Assembly (NCBI RefSeq): GCF_021462225.1
Contig: NC_061818.1
Coordinates: 18,001,462 to 18,065,461, forward strand
From: Girardinichthys multiradiatus
Lineage: Eukaryota; Chordata; Actinopteri; Cyprinodontiformes; Goodeidae
Reading direction: 5' to 3'
Length of the DNA stretch: 64,000 nucleotides
A program made the position numbers and the translations under genes. This document shows, piece after piece, positions 32,067 through 42,960 of the stretch. Every line of letters starts with the position of its first letter. Within the stretch, counting starts at the first letter, position 1. The notes beneath the pieces were generated by a model, which saw only the letters and a program-made list of their open reading frames with translations, did no database searches and was not told where the DNA came from.

Positions 32067-33529
32067 CAGGTCCTTCTCAAAATATTAGCATATTGTGATA
32101 AAGTTCATTATTTTCCATAATGTCATGATGAAAATTTTACATTCATATATTTTAGATTCATTGCACACTAACTGAAATATTTCAGGTCTTTTATTGTCTT
32201 AATACGGATGATTTTGGCATACAGCTCATGAAAACCCAAAATTCCTATCTCACAAAATTAGCATATCATTAAAAGGGTCTCTAAACGAGCTATGAACCTA
32301 ATCATCTGAATCAACGAGTTAACTCTAAACACCTGCAAAAGATTCCTGAGGCCTTTAAAACTCCCAGCCTGGTTCATCACTCAAAACCCCAATCATGGGT
32401 AAGACTGCCAACCTGACTGCTGTCTAGAAGGCCACTATTGACACCTTCAAGCAAGAGGGTAAGACAGAAATACATTTCTGAACAAATAGGCTGTTCCCAG
32501 AGTGCTGTATCAAGGCACCTCAGTGGGAAGTCTGTGGGAAGGAAAAAGTGTGGCAGAAAACGCTGCACAATGAGAAGAGGTGACCGGACCCTGAGGAAGA
32601 TTGTGGAGAAGGGCCGATTCCAGACCTTGGGGGACCTGCGGAAGCAGTGGACTGAGTCTGGAGTAGAAACATCCAGAGCCACCGTGCACAGGCGTGTGCA
32701 GGAAATGGGCTACAGGTGCTGCATTCCCCAGGTCAAGCCTCTTTTGAACCAGAAACAGCGGCAGAAGCGCCTGACCTGGGCTACAGAGAAGCAGCACTGG
32801 ACTGTTGCTCAGTGGTCCAAAGTACTTTTTTCGGATGAAAGCAAATTCTGCATGTCATTCGGAAATCAAGGTGCCAGAGTCTGGAGGAAGACTGGGGAGA
32901 AGGAAATGCCAGAAGTCCAATGTCAAGTACCCACAGTCAGTGATGGTCTGGGGTGCCGTGTCAGCTGCTGGTGTTGGTCCACTGTGTTTTATCAAGGGCA
33001 GGGTCAATGCAGCTAGCTATCAGGAGATTTTGGAGCACTTCATGCTTCCATCTGCTGAAAAGCTTTATGGAGATGAAGATTTCATTTTTCAGCACGACCT
33101 GGCACCTGCTCACAGTGCCAAAACCACTGGTAAATGGTTTACTGACCATGGTATCACTGTGCTCAATTGGCCTGCCAACTCTCCTGACCTGAACCCCATA
33201 GAGAATCTGTGGGATATTATGAAGAGAACGTTGAGAGACTCAAGACCCAACACTCTGGATGAGCTAAAGGCCGCTATCGAAGCATCCTGGGCCTCCATAA
33301 GACCTCAGCAGTGCCACAGGCTGATTGCCTCCATGCCACGCCGCATTGAAGCCGTTTTGGGTTTTCATGAGCTGTATGCCACAATCATCCATATTAAGAC
33401 AATAAAAGACCTGAAATATTTCAGTTAGTGTGCAATGAATCTAAAATATATGAATGTTAAATTTTCATCATGACATTATAGAAAATAATGAACTTTATCA
33501 CAATATGCTAATTTTTTGAGAAGGACCTG
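32067..33529 (+). mobile_element. Tc1/mariner element, copy 3, dead
   Basis: Flanked by TA (32065-32066 and 33530-33531). The 5' inverted repeat is full length, but a deletion of about 150 bp at 33353 joins the transposase C-terminus to the middle of the 3' inverted repeat, removing the last codons and the inner half of that repeat. Confidence 0.92.
32396..33355 (+). pseudogene. Tc1-type transposase, nonsense, deletions
   Basis: ATG at 32396 (MGKTANLTAV) is followed by a TAG at about 32425. A small deletion near 32465 shifts the helix-turn-helix frame. The DNA-binding and first catalytic parts (FSDESKF) read in one frame, and after a deletion near 32905 the rest (MVWGAVSAAGVGPL, FQHDLAPAH, SPDLNPIENLW) reads in another. 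All three catalytic residues are present but the C-terminus is deleted after RRIEAV. Confidence 0.92.
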
Positions 33530-33530
33530 T

Positions 33531-35040
33531 ATAGTACATTTCTGGCAGAAGAGATTAATTTGAAAGGACGGGGATCAAAGCAGTTGATGTTAAACAGGAA
33601 GAATCATTGCGAAGATGTACTGCGGCATTTTACAAAAGAGATGGCATCTTGAGGAATGATCAGTACATCAAACATTGGTTTAAAGGCCTGAAGAATCCCA
33701 AAGACTAACCTACGCATATTCTAAGCTTAGTATCATAAATGAATCATGGACATGAGCTGAGAGTTAAAAAGTTATAAAATTAAATATGTTTTCAAAGAAA
33801 AACAAAAAAAACCTGTTAGAATCACAGGATTATTGTCTAACGTTTGTAATTATATTTTCCAAAACCACAACATTCCTTCTCTCATTTTTTTGTTCACTTT
33901 GAGACAAGAGTGAAGTGTCTCTCAGGTAAATTAGTTAATATCCTGTTAATTTCACAATGAGGTCTTCTTACTATTGTTTTTACTAAAAACGATGCAAACA
34001 CGACAGCAGTTTGATATTTTAGTAATCAGCTATTGATCACCAATTGAACCATTTGTTCCCATAATTTATAAAGTATAACATGTTTTGCTCTGTCTGCTGT
34101 AATCTTTACTTTGCACAATCACATTTTAAGACTAATGTTACTATTTCTAGACAGACAATTTACATTTTCATTAAATACTTTAAGTCTCTGCAGTAAACAA
34201 ACCCAATGCTGCAATGCCTTATTTAAGGCCACATGAACTTTCCTGTGTTGCTGAAAGAAAGAATACTGGATTAAACTCCTTTCATTGCCCTTTGAGCTTG
34301 ATCATAAAAGATACAAAACTAAATGTGAAGATTCATCAAAGTAAATGTTAAAATCATTGTATATTATAATCTTTTCCATAAGATAGTTTATAAGTGCACA
34401 CTTTAGAGCAAACTTTGGGAACAAATCAAAAATCTTAAAAAAGTTTTAAAATTTTATAATAAAAGTGCTTACACCTTTTTCCTGCAGAGATTAAGTAAAA
34501 TGTTTGTATGCAGTTACTTTAATATTAGTTTAAATTAGATTTATTTAAATAATAAAAATAAACATCATATCTAAACGGTTAATGAAATCTTATATTACAC
34601 CACGGATTTTGTCTTGTAAACACCCAAAATAGGCAATATAAAATAACAAATGTCAAGGAGAGATCAAAGATAAAAAGTACAACAGATTTTCTGAATCCTC
34701 CCAAAATTAAACAACAAAAGAAAAGCTGAGCAAAAGCATTCTGTGGTTAAAAACAAGAAATTCTCATGATTCAACTCATTTGAACCATGTTTCCCTGTGT
34801 GTTTAACAAGACTAAGAGAATACAAGAAAAAAAATAGAAACATTATTCCTTAAAATTAACTCAAAAACTACTACTCCTATCAGTACTTTCGGTACTGTCT
34901 TTGTTTTTGTTTTTATAATAAATAACTACATATAATTATGTACAAACATCTACAAACACATAACATCCAGTCCTGGCTTAGTTTTGTTGGGGGCATTTAT
35001 TTTGGTTGTATTGGTTTGATTTGACCTGATATTGAATATT
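33531..35040. other. AT-rich intergenic sequence
   Basis: 33545-33640 matches 39945-40020, and 33700-33990 matches 6090-6350. No gene, VH or RSS seen in the remainder. Confidence 0.6.
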
Positions 35041-35043
35041 TTA

Positions 35044-36032
35044 CAGTGCCTTGAGAAAGTATTCGGCCCCCTTGAACTTTTCAACCTCTTGCCACATTTC
35101 AGGCTTCAAACATAAAGATATAAAATTCAAAATTTTTGTGAAGAATCAACAGCAAGGGGGACACAATCGTGAAGTGGAATGAAATTTATTGGATGTGTCA
35201 AACGTTTTTAACAAATAAAAAACTGAAAAGTGGGGCGTGCAATATTATCCGGTCCCTTTACTTTCAGTGCAGCAAACTCACTCCAGAAGTTCAGTGAGGA
35301 TCTCTGAATGATCCAATGTTGTCCCAAATGACTGATGATGATAAATAGAATCCACCTGTGTGTAATCAAGTCTCCGTATAAATGCACCTGCTCTGTGATA
35401 GTCTCAGGGTTCTGTTCAAAGCGCAGAGAACATCATGAAGACCAAGGAACACACCAGGCAGGTCCGAGATACTGTTGTGGAGAAGTTTAAAGCCGGATTT
35501 GGATACAAAAAGATTTCTCAAGCTTTAAACATCCCAAGGAGCACTGTGCAAGTAATCATATTGAAATGGAAGGAGTATCAGACCACTGCAAATCTACCAA
35601 GACCCGGCCGTCCCTCTAAACTTTCATCTCGAACAAGGAGAAGACTGATCAGAGATGCAGCCAAGAGGCCCATGATCACTCTGGATGAACTGCAGAGATC
35701 TACAGCTGAGGTGGGAGAGTCTGTCCATAGGACAACAACCAGTCGTACACTGCACAAATCTGGCCTTTATGGAAGAGTGCCAAGAAGAAAGCCATTTCTC
35801 AAAGATATCCATAAAAAGTGTCGTTTAAAGTTTGCCACAAGCCACCTGGGAGACACACCAAACATATGGAAGAAGGTGCTCTGGTCAGATGAAACCAAAA
35901 TCAAACTGTTTGGCCACAATGCAAAACGATATGTTTGGCGTAAAAGCAACAAAGCTCATCACCCTGAACACACCATCCCCACTGTCAAACATGGTGGTGG
36001 CAGCATCATGGTTTGGGCCTGCTTTTCATCTC
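35044..36032 (+). mobile_element. Tc1-type element, second family, 3'-truncated
   Basis: Starts after TA with CAGTGCCTTGAGAAAGTATTCGG, the well-known end of a widespread fish Tc1 family distinct from copies 1-3. It is truncated at about 36032, inside the transposase after WACFSS, where unrelated sequence begins. Confidence 0.9.
35435..36032 (+). pseudogene. Tc1-type transposase, C-terminal half missing
   Basis: Frame starts MKTKEHTRQVRDTVVEKFK. Helix-turn-helix around residues 20-55 (GYKKISQALNIPRSTVQ), GRPSK linker (GRPSKLSSRTRR), first catalytic Asp in LWSDETKI, and HGGGSIMVWACFSS. The second Asp and the Glu are absent. Otherwise the remaining ~199 residues are uninterrupted, so truncation alone killed it. 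Confidence 0.9.
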
Positions 36033-36345
36033 AGCTGTTCCACCTTTGACCCCTCATTGCTCACACCATTTTGCTCAGCATTTCTCTACATATTCCTCAG
36101 TATTTAAGCTTACAGATTGTCATTGTTTGCTGCTGGCTCCTGTCATTATAATCTCCATTATGCCTGTGACGATGCCCGTGTCTCTCGTCCTGTTTTTCCT
36201 GTTGCTAGTTTTCCGGTTTCCTTTATAAAACCGTTTGCATTCTCATTAAATGTTCATCAAACGCTCCCATCTGTGCCTGGGTCTTACACCACAACCACAA
36301 AACTTGACAACTCCATTCTATCTACTCCTATTTTACTTTCCTAAC
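36033..36345. repeat. LTR-like 3' fragment
   Basis: The right side CATTAAATG...CCATCTGTGCCTGGGTC...ACAACCACAAAACTTGACA parallels the right end of the element at 6638-7401 (ATTAAA, then CTGTCTGCATCCCAG, then CAACCACAAACCGTGACA). Probably a relative's 3' part. Confidence 0.45.
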
Positions 36346-36461
36346 AGAAGAGTCAGGATGAGAGGATAATAGTGAAGAAAAATTTGGGTAAAATATGGAC
36401 GCTTGACAAAAGCACATTCTAACTGTAAATATACTCAATTAAACTTCCAATGTTAAATTGT

Positions 36462-36622
36462 AAATGGATATTTGATATGTGGGGTGGTGGGACCTTCTAC
36501 CAAAATGATGCTCTGAAGAACAAGTTCAGCTACAGCAGATACACTTCGGCAGGAACAGTTACAATAACAGGACAGAATCTGCAGACTGAAGACACAGCTG
36601 TTTATTACTGTGTGAGATGCTC
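36462..36622 (+). pseudogene. A-family VH relic, 3' half with perfect RSS
   Basis: Begins in FR2 (KWIFDMWGGGTFYQ), continues through NDALKNKFSYSRYTSAGT to DTAVYYCVR. Leader, FR1 and the first Cys are missing. RSS: CACAGTG (36623-36629), 23-bp spacer, ACAAAAACC (36653-36661). Nearly identical to 17987-18147. It could still be cut by the recombinase but cannot encode a V domain. Confidence 0.85.
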
Positions 36623-36661
36623 CACAGTGATACAAACCACATACAAATCTGTACAAAAACC

Positions 36662-37386
36662 AATCAGCCAGGAGGAAACACTCACACACAAGGTTCATAT
36701 GTAAACATGTACAAAGATTCTACAGACAGAGCTTCTGTGGAGCAGACACCAGTTTATACGGGCATCACACTATGAGCTTAACCTCGATAGATAACATAAA
36801 TGTGCCAAATTTTGTAGAAATGTCTCTAATGCACAATAATCCAATAACTTTGCAGATTTTACACAAGAAACCTTTACAGATGTGAATAAATAGTTGGGTG
36901 TTTCAGCATGAATGCAACTGTCTTGTCACCTTCCCTGCAGCTAACAGCAGTGTAGGAGAAACTTTTCAGATTTTTCTTTCAATGAAAAAAAAAGGTTTCA
37001 ATATGTTTTTAAATACAGAACAAAAATGATATGAAGCTGAAACAAGATAAAGTTTAGTCATGGTTGTCATGTGTAGTCAGTTATTCTAATATATGCTGTC
37101 TGATTGGTGCAGCATCTTCTTATCTTCATTCTTTCTTATTTTCTCATATTTACTGAAAAATAAAACAGCTGATAACAATGTTTTGGGGATTTTTGTTCAA
37201 AATCATACAAAATACACATACATACAGAGAACACATAATGGACAATAATCAAACCTTTCAGCTATTACAAAAACTGATGAATAAGGTGTAGACAACTTGA
37301 CCATTCATTGAATCGTCTAGTGTTTATTTTAAGCTTATCAACTCCTGTGCAGGAACCTACGTGGCTGAACATTTACAATACTTATG
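36662..37386. other. A-family 3' flank, duplicated
   Basis: Matches 18187-18785 with one extra internal stretch (37101-37195), which is also present at 44475-44580. Ends abruptly at 37386. Confidence 0.75.
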
Positions 37387-38518
37387 CCCACAGCACATGG
37401 GCACACTCCCACAGGGGGGCGGGGTCCGGGCCGGGGTCACTCAGGTTCAGGCACAAGCCCAGGCTAGCCCAGGTTCAGGTGCTGAGGCGGTCTGCTTGTC
37501 TCTACCCCCAGAGGGAAGGGGACCACCTCCTGGGTCTGGGGGCTAATTGTCCCTATGGGGTTTTGGCACCTGGACCTGGGAGTATAGAGTATGTATGGGG
37601 AGTGTGAGTGAGTGCATAATGTCCACTATTGTTTGTCTTTACTTTGGGTGCGTGGGTGTGAGTGTTTTTATGTGTACGCATGAGGGTGGGAATGTGTGAT
37701 TGTGATTGTGTGTGCCTGTTTTTTGTGTCAGGTTGGATCTTGGGCTGCTCCCTCTTCTGAATCAGTTTAGGCCCCCATCGAATGTGGGGCCTATTCCCTC
37801 CCCGCCACACTATCTGCCGGGGGTTGGTGTCTCTGCCTGGCGGTGTACTTGTGGTTCTCGGTATCTGGGGCTGGGTGCTTTGATGTGTGCTGGCTCCCTC
37901 CTGGTGGCTGCTTGTTGGGGCCTGGACCCCTGGGCTTGGTCAGACCTCTGCTTGGGGTCCCGGGGTCCATGGCTGGATCTGCTCGGGCGTAGACGGCTGC
38001 CAGCGGGGCCTGTGGGCTTGTCGCTGCAGCTTCCTGGGGCTTCTGCACCGTGGCTGCTGGGCGGTTCCCCTGGGATTCTCCCCTTCTCCTCTCTGTGGGG
38101 GTTACGGTAGTTCCTGCGGTGGTTCTCTTGGGATTCCTGTGCTCTGAAGGGCATTTGGATGTCTGTGGCTTGGATCTCCTCCGTATCTGTCCCGGGTCCA
38201 GGGGAGCAGGTCTGTGGCTCCTCACGCTCACTATTGCATATTTTTATGGAGAAACCTTGTATGCACATGCGCGCTCACACTCAGACCCACAGGTGTTAGA
38301 TTCAAGTGTTAACAGATACAAAAATGTTCTCCGTGTCCATAACAATTGAAATAATCCCAAAGAAGCTTCTAATAAAGTTTATTTTTATGAATATCAAGCA
38401 GAGCTTTAAAGCGTTAGTGGTCTCCACTTGTGAAAGTAAATCTGTTGGGCTTTTTTCCTGGCACTCAGACAACACTTCTGCTTCTCTGCTGGACAGGACA
38501 CGGTAAAAAAAACAAAAA
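37387..38518. repeat. GC-rich interspersed repeat, unclassified
   Basis: A ~1.1-kb block, much richer in G and C than its surroundings, lies between two VH flanks (left like 18785, right like 22500). It contains GT-rich stretches (37600-37720). Long frames exist on both strands (37706-38110 plus, 37791-38268 minus), but their Pro/Gly/Arg/Ser-rich composition looks like GC bias and not a protein. Confidence 0.5.
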
Positions 38519-39240
38519 AAAACAATGCATGTTTGGTTAATTATAGGTGAACTCTGAAATATTAAATACCCAGTCATCCATATAACTTTCATTTCACCTC
38601 ATCTGTAGCCAACTGTCATGTTCTGAGGTCAAAACTTGTACTGTAGCACTACTTCTACTAACTACTAATATATTATTACTAAAGTAGATATAAAAAGTTG
38701 TCATCCTAAAAAAATTACTCGAGTAAGAGAGAAAAAAGTATTTGGTAAAAAGGTTGCTCAAGTACTGATTAACGGATCACATCTGATTTAATTTGCTAAA
38801 ATGGTGTATGTGGCCTGACAAAAATATAAAGTAAGTAAGGTGTTTTAAAGAATAATAAAAAAAGTGAGTAAAAATGAATAACATCATTAAAAAAATAACA
38901 AATATAAGCAACTCTATTGCAGTATATTTACTTGCCCTCAAAATGGCAGGTTCATCAGATAGAAAATGACAGAACAATAAAGCTCATGTACAAACAAGAA
39001 TTCTCTCTTTAACTAAGCATCCTCACTAAATTGTGAGGATGCTTGTTTCCTAAACATAAAGAAAATTGAGGAACAAGTTCAGTTACAGCAAACACAGTTG
39101 ATATGATGGACAGAACATCTGCATATATCAAATTACTGAAATGAAAATGTGTATCTCTGTGGCAGATGTTCCAACTTTGTTCTCAGGTTTCAACCCCTAT
39201 GTTAAGTTTTCTTAGATAAGAATATTACATTGTAGGTTCA
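38519..39240. other. A-family 3' flank, duplicated; hairpin
   Basis: 38520-39000 matches 22500-22985. A perfect hairpin AAGCATCCTCAC-N6-GTGAGGATGCTT lies at 39015-39044. 39060-39130 has weak VH FR3-like words (GAACAAGTTCAG..., GGACAGAACATCTGC), probably a VH relic. Confidence 0.55.
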
Positions 39241-39245
39241 ATCAT

Positions 39246-39540
39246 ATGCAAACCAGCTCTTATCTGCTGTTTAAATGTCACTGCATGGAGCTGAGTTAAC
39301 AGGATTCTAGTTTTATTAGGCAACATGCTTTGTGCTAATCTCTTCCTGCTCTTTACAGTTGTAGGTGAGTTTCTTCAGAATTATCAAAGATAGTAATTCA
39401 GTTTGTTTTTCTTCATCATTTCTAACAAAATTCCCCTGACAACATAGTGACTCTGAATGGACAGAATCTGCAGCCTGAAGCCTGTGTGAAAGTGTGCAAG
39501 ATAGTCCTGGTGACACAAAGAAGAAGCAGAGCTGTACGGA
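39246..39540 (+). pseudogene. C-family VH pseudogene, V exon mostly deleted
   Basis: Octamer variant ATGCAAAC (39246-39253), leader from ATG 39325 (MLCANLFLLFTVV) with donor GTGAGT. The intron then runs directly into the end of FR3 (GTGACTCTGAATGGACAGAATCTGCAGCCTGAAG). The acceptor, FR1-FR2 and YYC are gone. No clear heptamer. Confidence 0.8.
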
Positions 39541-40229
39541 AACTGCTTTGTAGCACTTGTCATACTTAAAAGCCACCAGAAGAGAAGCCTTCAGATCACA
39601 AATAATATGACATCAATTTGCTGTTGATATGAAAACCTGCTTATTAAACATTCCCTTTTTAGAGACAGAAAAATAGTTGTTTCAAAAGATGAATGTTATG
39701 AAGATGAAAATATTCTTTTTAATGATTCTCTAAGTTCAAGAGCCACACTAGGTAAAGAAAATGTTTTGCTGAAGGATGGTGAGGAAAGTTTGGTGCAAGG
39801 TTTTAGTGATCCAGTTCATCAAAATCTGAAGTGTTTGAATAGAAGCTAGACAAATAACAACAACTTCTCAGATAAAGACTTAACTGTCCATCTTCATGAC
39901 ATAGATAATATCTCAAAACAACAGGAACATATAGTAAAGCTTCTGTCAGAAGAAAGTAATTTGAAAGGAGGGGGATCAAAGCAGTTGATGTTAAAAAGGA
40001 AGAATCATTGCAAAACATGGAGATGACCTTTGAATCCACTTATCCAACATGTGCAATCAGTCTTTATTTTGATAATTTACAAATATATTAATAAAACAGC
40101 TTCTAGGAAGTTTGGCGACAGGTCCATCGTAATGAACCAGAATATAATCAAAAAGTTTATTTCTTTTAGTGACCCATTTTAAGAAGTTAAACTCCAACAG
40201 TTTCATTACAACAGAGTGATTTATTTTAA
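39541..40229. other. C-family 3' flank, no gene
   Basis: GCCACCAGAAGAGAAGCC near 39571 and 39945-40020 match flanks of other C-family relics. Nothing else seen. Confidence 0.55.
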
Positions 40230-40412
40230 TCATTTATTCTGAGGTTTCAAGAAAGCCCTGGTGGCTTTAATAACAACCTTCAGCTCGTGGTCATTGATGG
40301 CTCCGGTGGCAATACACCAGAGATTCTCTTTGGGGTTTAGGTCAGGCTGGTTTACTGGCCATTCAAGCACAGCACTATGGTTACACAAACAAGCTACTGC
40401 TAATTTTAGCAT
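40230..40412 (-). pseudogene. Tc1-type transposase C-terminal fragment
   Basis: The minus-strand frame contains VLEWPVNQPDLNPKENLW, the Tc1-type block around the catalytic Glu, then about 30 C-terminal residues. Divergent from the other Tc1 families in the window. Only this end remains; it adjoins the retroviral LTR at about 40422. Confidence 0.75.
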
Positions 40413-40422
40413 TGTTGTAAGG

Positions 40423-41262
40423 TGTCACAGCCTCCATTAGTGATAGAGTTAGAAAGCTGATAAACACAGACAAACCCCACACGCACCGCAGGGCCCCGGG
40501 CGGCAGACTTCTAGCGATCCGGCTCGAAGGACCAAGAAATGATAGAGTTAGAAAGCCGATAAACACAGACAAGTGTAAAATAAGACACAAGGTGAACCAA
40601 GTAAATTTGACTTGCAAGGGTGAGACAGCAACTTCCTTCTCACAAAGGGAAAATCCTTGCACCAGCCTTTTATTTACAACTCACATTCCTACAAGCAAAA
40701 AGCGGGAATCGGTTCAGCAAATTCTTACAGAGATTTCAACCTAAAAGAGTAGTCGTTCCCATATATGGTATAAGCTTGTCATGTCAAGCGAGTGATCCAC
40801 TCCAGACCGCAAACACTTTTTCACACTAAACAAGCAATCATAGGAATTAGAAATCATCTTTACTGAAGTAGAACTTCAAACATAAACATGATTTAAACTA
40901 AACAATGATAAATGATATATATTTTTCCAACAATTCCCTCCTGTTTATTATTGATTAGTTTAGTATCACATCCATGTATACACTTCCAAAAGGCATTATG
41001 CATACACTTCATTAAGCTTTAAACTATTGTTAAGTTTAGTGATTCCTCCTCCATAATGTCATCAAAGTTCAGGTCCTCGTCCAGAAGCTGGTAATCCTGG
41101 GACAACATTGTATCAACAATTCCTCCAACCATTCTTAATATCATTGCTCTGATACAGGGAACAACACACAGATTAAAAAGGCAAACAACAATAAGACAGG
41201 GATGACAGGGGTCATTTTTTTTCAAAAACAGTTGCCACCACGATCCTGAAGTAAGCCACGAA
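40423..41262 (-). mobile_element. Endogenous retrovirus 3' end: env tail and LTR
   Basis: Read on the minus strand: an env transmembrane C-terminus (41262-41019), a purine tract (AGGAGGGAA at about 40943-40935), then a putative LTR of ~510 bp from 40932 (TGTTGGAAAA) to 40423 (GGCTGTGACA). A polyadenylation signal AATAAA lies at 40674-40669. A ~34-bp motif (TGATAGAGTTAGAAAGC...) occurs twice within it, near 40441 and 40540. No gag, pol or 5' LTR remains. The truncated end is joined directly to a VH fragment at 41267. Confidence 0.65.
41019..41262 (-). pseudogene. Retroviral envelope C-terminus, fragment
   Basis: The minus-strand frame has a Trp-rich membrane-proximal stretch (LTSGSWWQLF), a hydrophobic, Cys-containing membrane segment (CLIVVCLFNLCVVPCI) and a short acidic tail with DEDLNFDDIMEEE. 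That order fits the end of a retroviral transmembrane envelope subunit. Everything upstream (surface subunit, fusion region) is missing. The family could be any ERV class; I cannot tell which. Confidence 0.6.
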
Positions 41263-41266
41263 AAAA

Positions 41267-41537
41267 AGGTTGTTCAGCCTGGACAGTCTTTGACCATCAC
41301 CTGCTGGCCCTCTGGTTACTCTTTAACTGCTGCATATGCAACAGTTTGGATCAGACAGTGTCAAGGAAAACCGATGGAATGGATATATCATATGTAGAGT
41401 GGTGGGACTTTTTCCCAAAATGATGCTCTGAAGAACAAGTCCAGCTACAGCAGAGACTCTTCTTCTGGAACCGTAATGATAACAGGACAGAATCTGCAGC
41501 CTGAGGACACAGCTGTATATTACTGTGTGAGATGCAC
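41267..41537 (+). pseudogene. A-family VH pseudogene, no leader
   Basis: Starts at VVQPGQSLTITC; leader, intron and first residues are replaced by the retroviral fragment. FR1 continues CWPSGYSLTAAYATVWIRQ, then a TAG at about 41395 (Trp in relatives). DTAVYYCVR is kept. RSS: CACAGTG (41538-41544), 23-bp spacer, ACGAAAACT (41568-41576, two mismatches). Confidence 0.88.
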
Positions 41538-41576
41538 CACAGTGATACAAACCACAGACAAGCCTGAACGAAAACT

Positions 41577-42078
41577 CACCAGCCAGCAGTCAGACAGGTT
41601 TAATAAAAATCTAATCATACTGCACAATCCTTAGCTTATTTTTTACAATAAACATTTGCTTCATTAAAAGTAAACTGAGGAATAATATATGTGAAGTGCT
41701 TAAAAATCCACTCAACTCTTACCCTACAACTGTAAAATGGAGATTTTACAGTTGTCTCTGATTCAGAAACAGCTTAAACAAAAGGCATACGACAGTTTTA
41801 GCCAAAGTCTAGGATTCATCTGTTTGTATTTGCTGTTAAATCACTGGCTCGAGCTGTACTACTTTACTACTAGTTAGTCTCCTCTAAACTCTTGTATGGG
41901 TTGGGCTTCACAATTATCTTAAGGATGCAGATGTTCTTGTTGCTTGTACCACATTTTTCCTTCCACCAAACTTTTTCAACACTTGGAACAACCATCTTCT
42001 GTAGGAATAATAATTTTTTGAGAGTTTTCCTTGTGGAAGGTGTCACTGACTTTCAAGTAAGCAGACTTTGCAAAAAAT
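41577..42078. other. VH flank, duplicated
   Basis: 41780-42078 matches 23010-23305. No gene. Confidence 0.7.
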
Positions 42079-42083
42079 GTTTA

Positions 42084-42725
42084 TGTCAGATTCTGGACTC
42101 TGTCCTAGGCTGCTAGTAACCATCTTCAGCCACTAGGTGCCGCTAGAGACCCTTCCTAGAGAGTGACAGGTGCAGCTTGTTGGGATGATCACCTGGAGAA
42201 GTATAAAGGGGATGGATTGCCAGTATCTCGTTGCCTGAGTGTTTTGCCGATGCGGTATTACAATCTGGCCATCTTAAGTCTTGTCTGTTGCAAGTTACCT
42301 TTGAAAGAAAATACTAAACCTATGTCTTGATTAGGATCCTGAACCCATCTTGCTCCTTTAAGGGGAGACCAGAACCAGCCTGAACAGAAGAAGGAAACAC
42401 GGACCACTTACCAGCCGGCAATCCGCCTGAGCCCCGCCTTGCCATGCCTGTCCACCCTCCGACGGTCCTCCAGCTTTCCTCCGGTCTGGACTCAGCTCCT
42501 TCTCCCTGGTGGATCTGAACCCAGCTATGTCCGTAAACCTGTCTGTTTATTTATCATTTGTCGTGCAGGCAGATTCTGACCTGTTCTATCTGTTGCAGCT
42601 TCCTCTTCAAGGCAGCAGCTGTCCTTCCCTCACCTTACAGCCTCTCAATAAACTTCCTAAATGATTCTCTGTTCTCTGGGTGTTTCTGCTGTATGTGGGT
42701 CAAGTCGGCCACTAACATTATGACA
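42084..42725 (+). mobile_element. Solo LTR, 642 bp, with empty paralog
   Basis: Begins TGTCAGATTC and ends CATTATGACA. The flanks are GTTTA (42079-42083) and GTGTA (42726-42730), a 5-bp duplication with one later change. The paralogous site at 23306-23310 has a single GTGTA and no insertion. TATAAA at 42202 and AATAAA at 42647 give plausible U3 and R signals in the + direction. No internal retroelement sequence. Confidence 0.82.
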
Positions 42726-42960
42726 GTGTAGGCCAAAACATAGAAGATGTTTATAGATGAACCAGACCCAGAAAAACGTTCTCTCCTGTCTGTTTGGTGG
42801 GATAAAGTAACAGAGAGGGCGGGTCTATGCCAACTCTTTCTCTACTAAAACTGCACATTCATGGGCAGGGAGAGCTCTGGGGTGGATTGGGAGGATGGAC
42901 AAAAACCTATACAGAAATCAAACAATGTAAACACAAACATCTGGTTTCTGAAAACTGTCC
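42726..42960 (+). pseudogene. B-family VH relic, FR2 scrap
   Basis: 42726-42863 matches 23306-23440. From 42865 a short FR2 piece (GGCAGGGAGAGCTCTGGGGTGGATTGGGAGGATGGA) runs into ACAAAAACC (42899-42907) and the 3' flank. Most of the gene is deleted. Paralog of the 14.3-kb pseudogene. Confidence 0.7.

Noticed and set aside
37706..38268. Long frames on both strands of the GC-rich block
   Set aside because: Low-complexity Gly/Pro/Ser/Arg-rich translations on both strands, explained by GC-rich composition with few stops.
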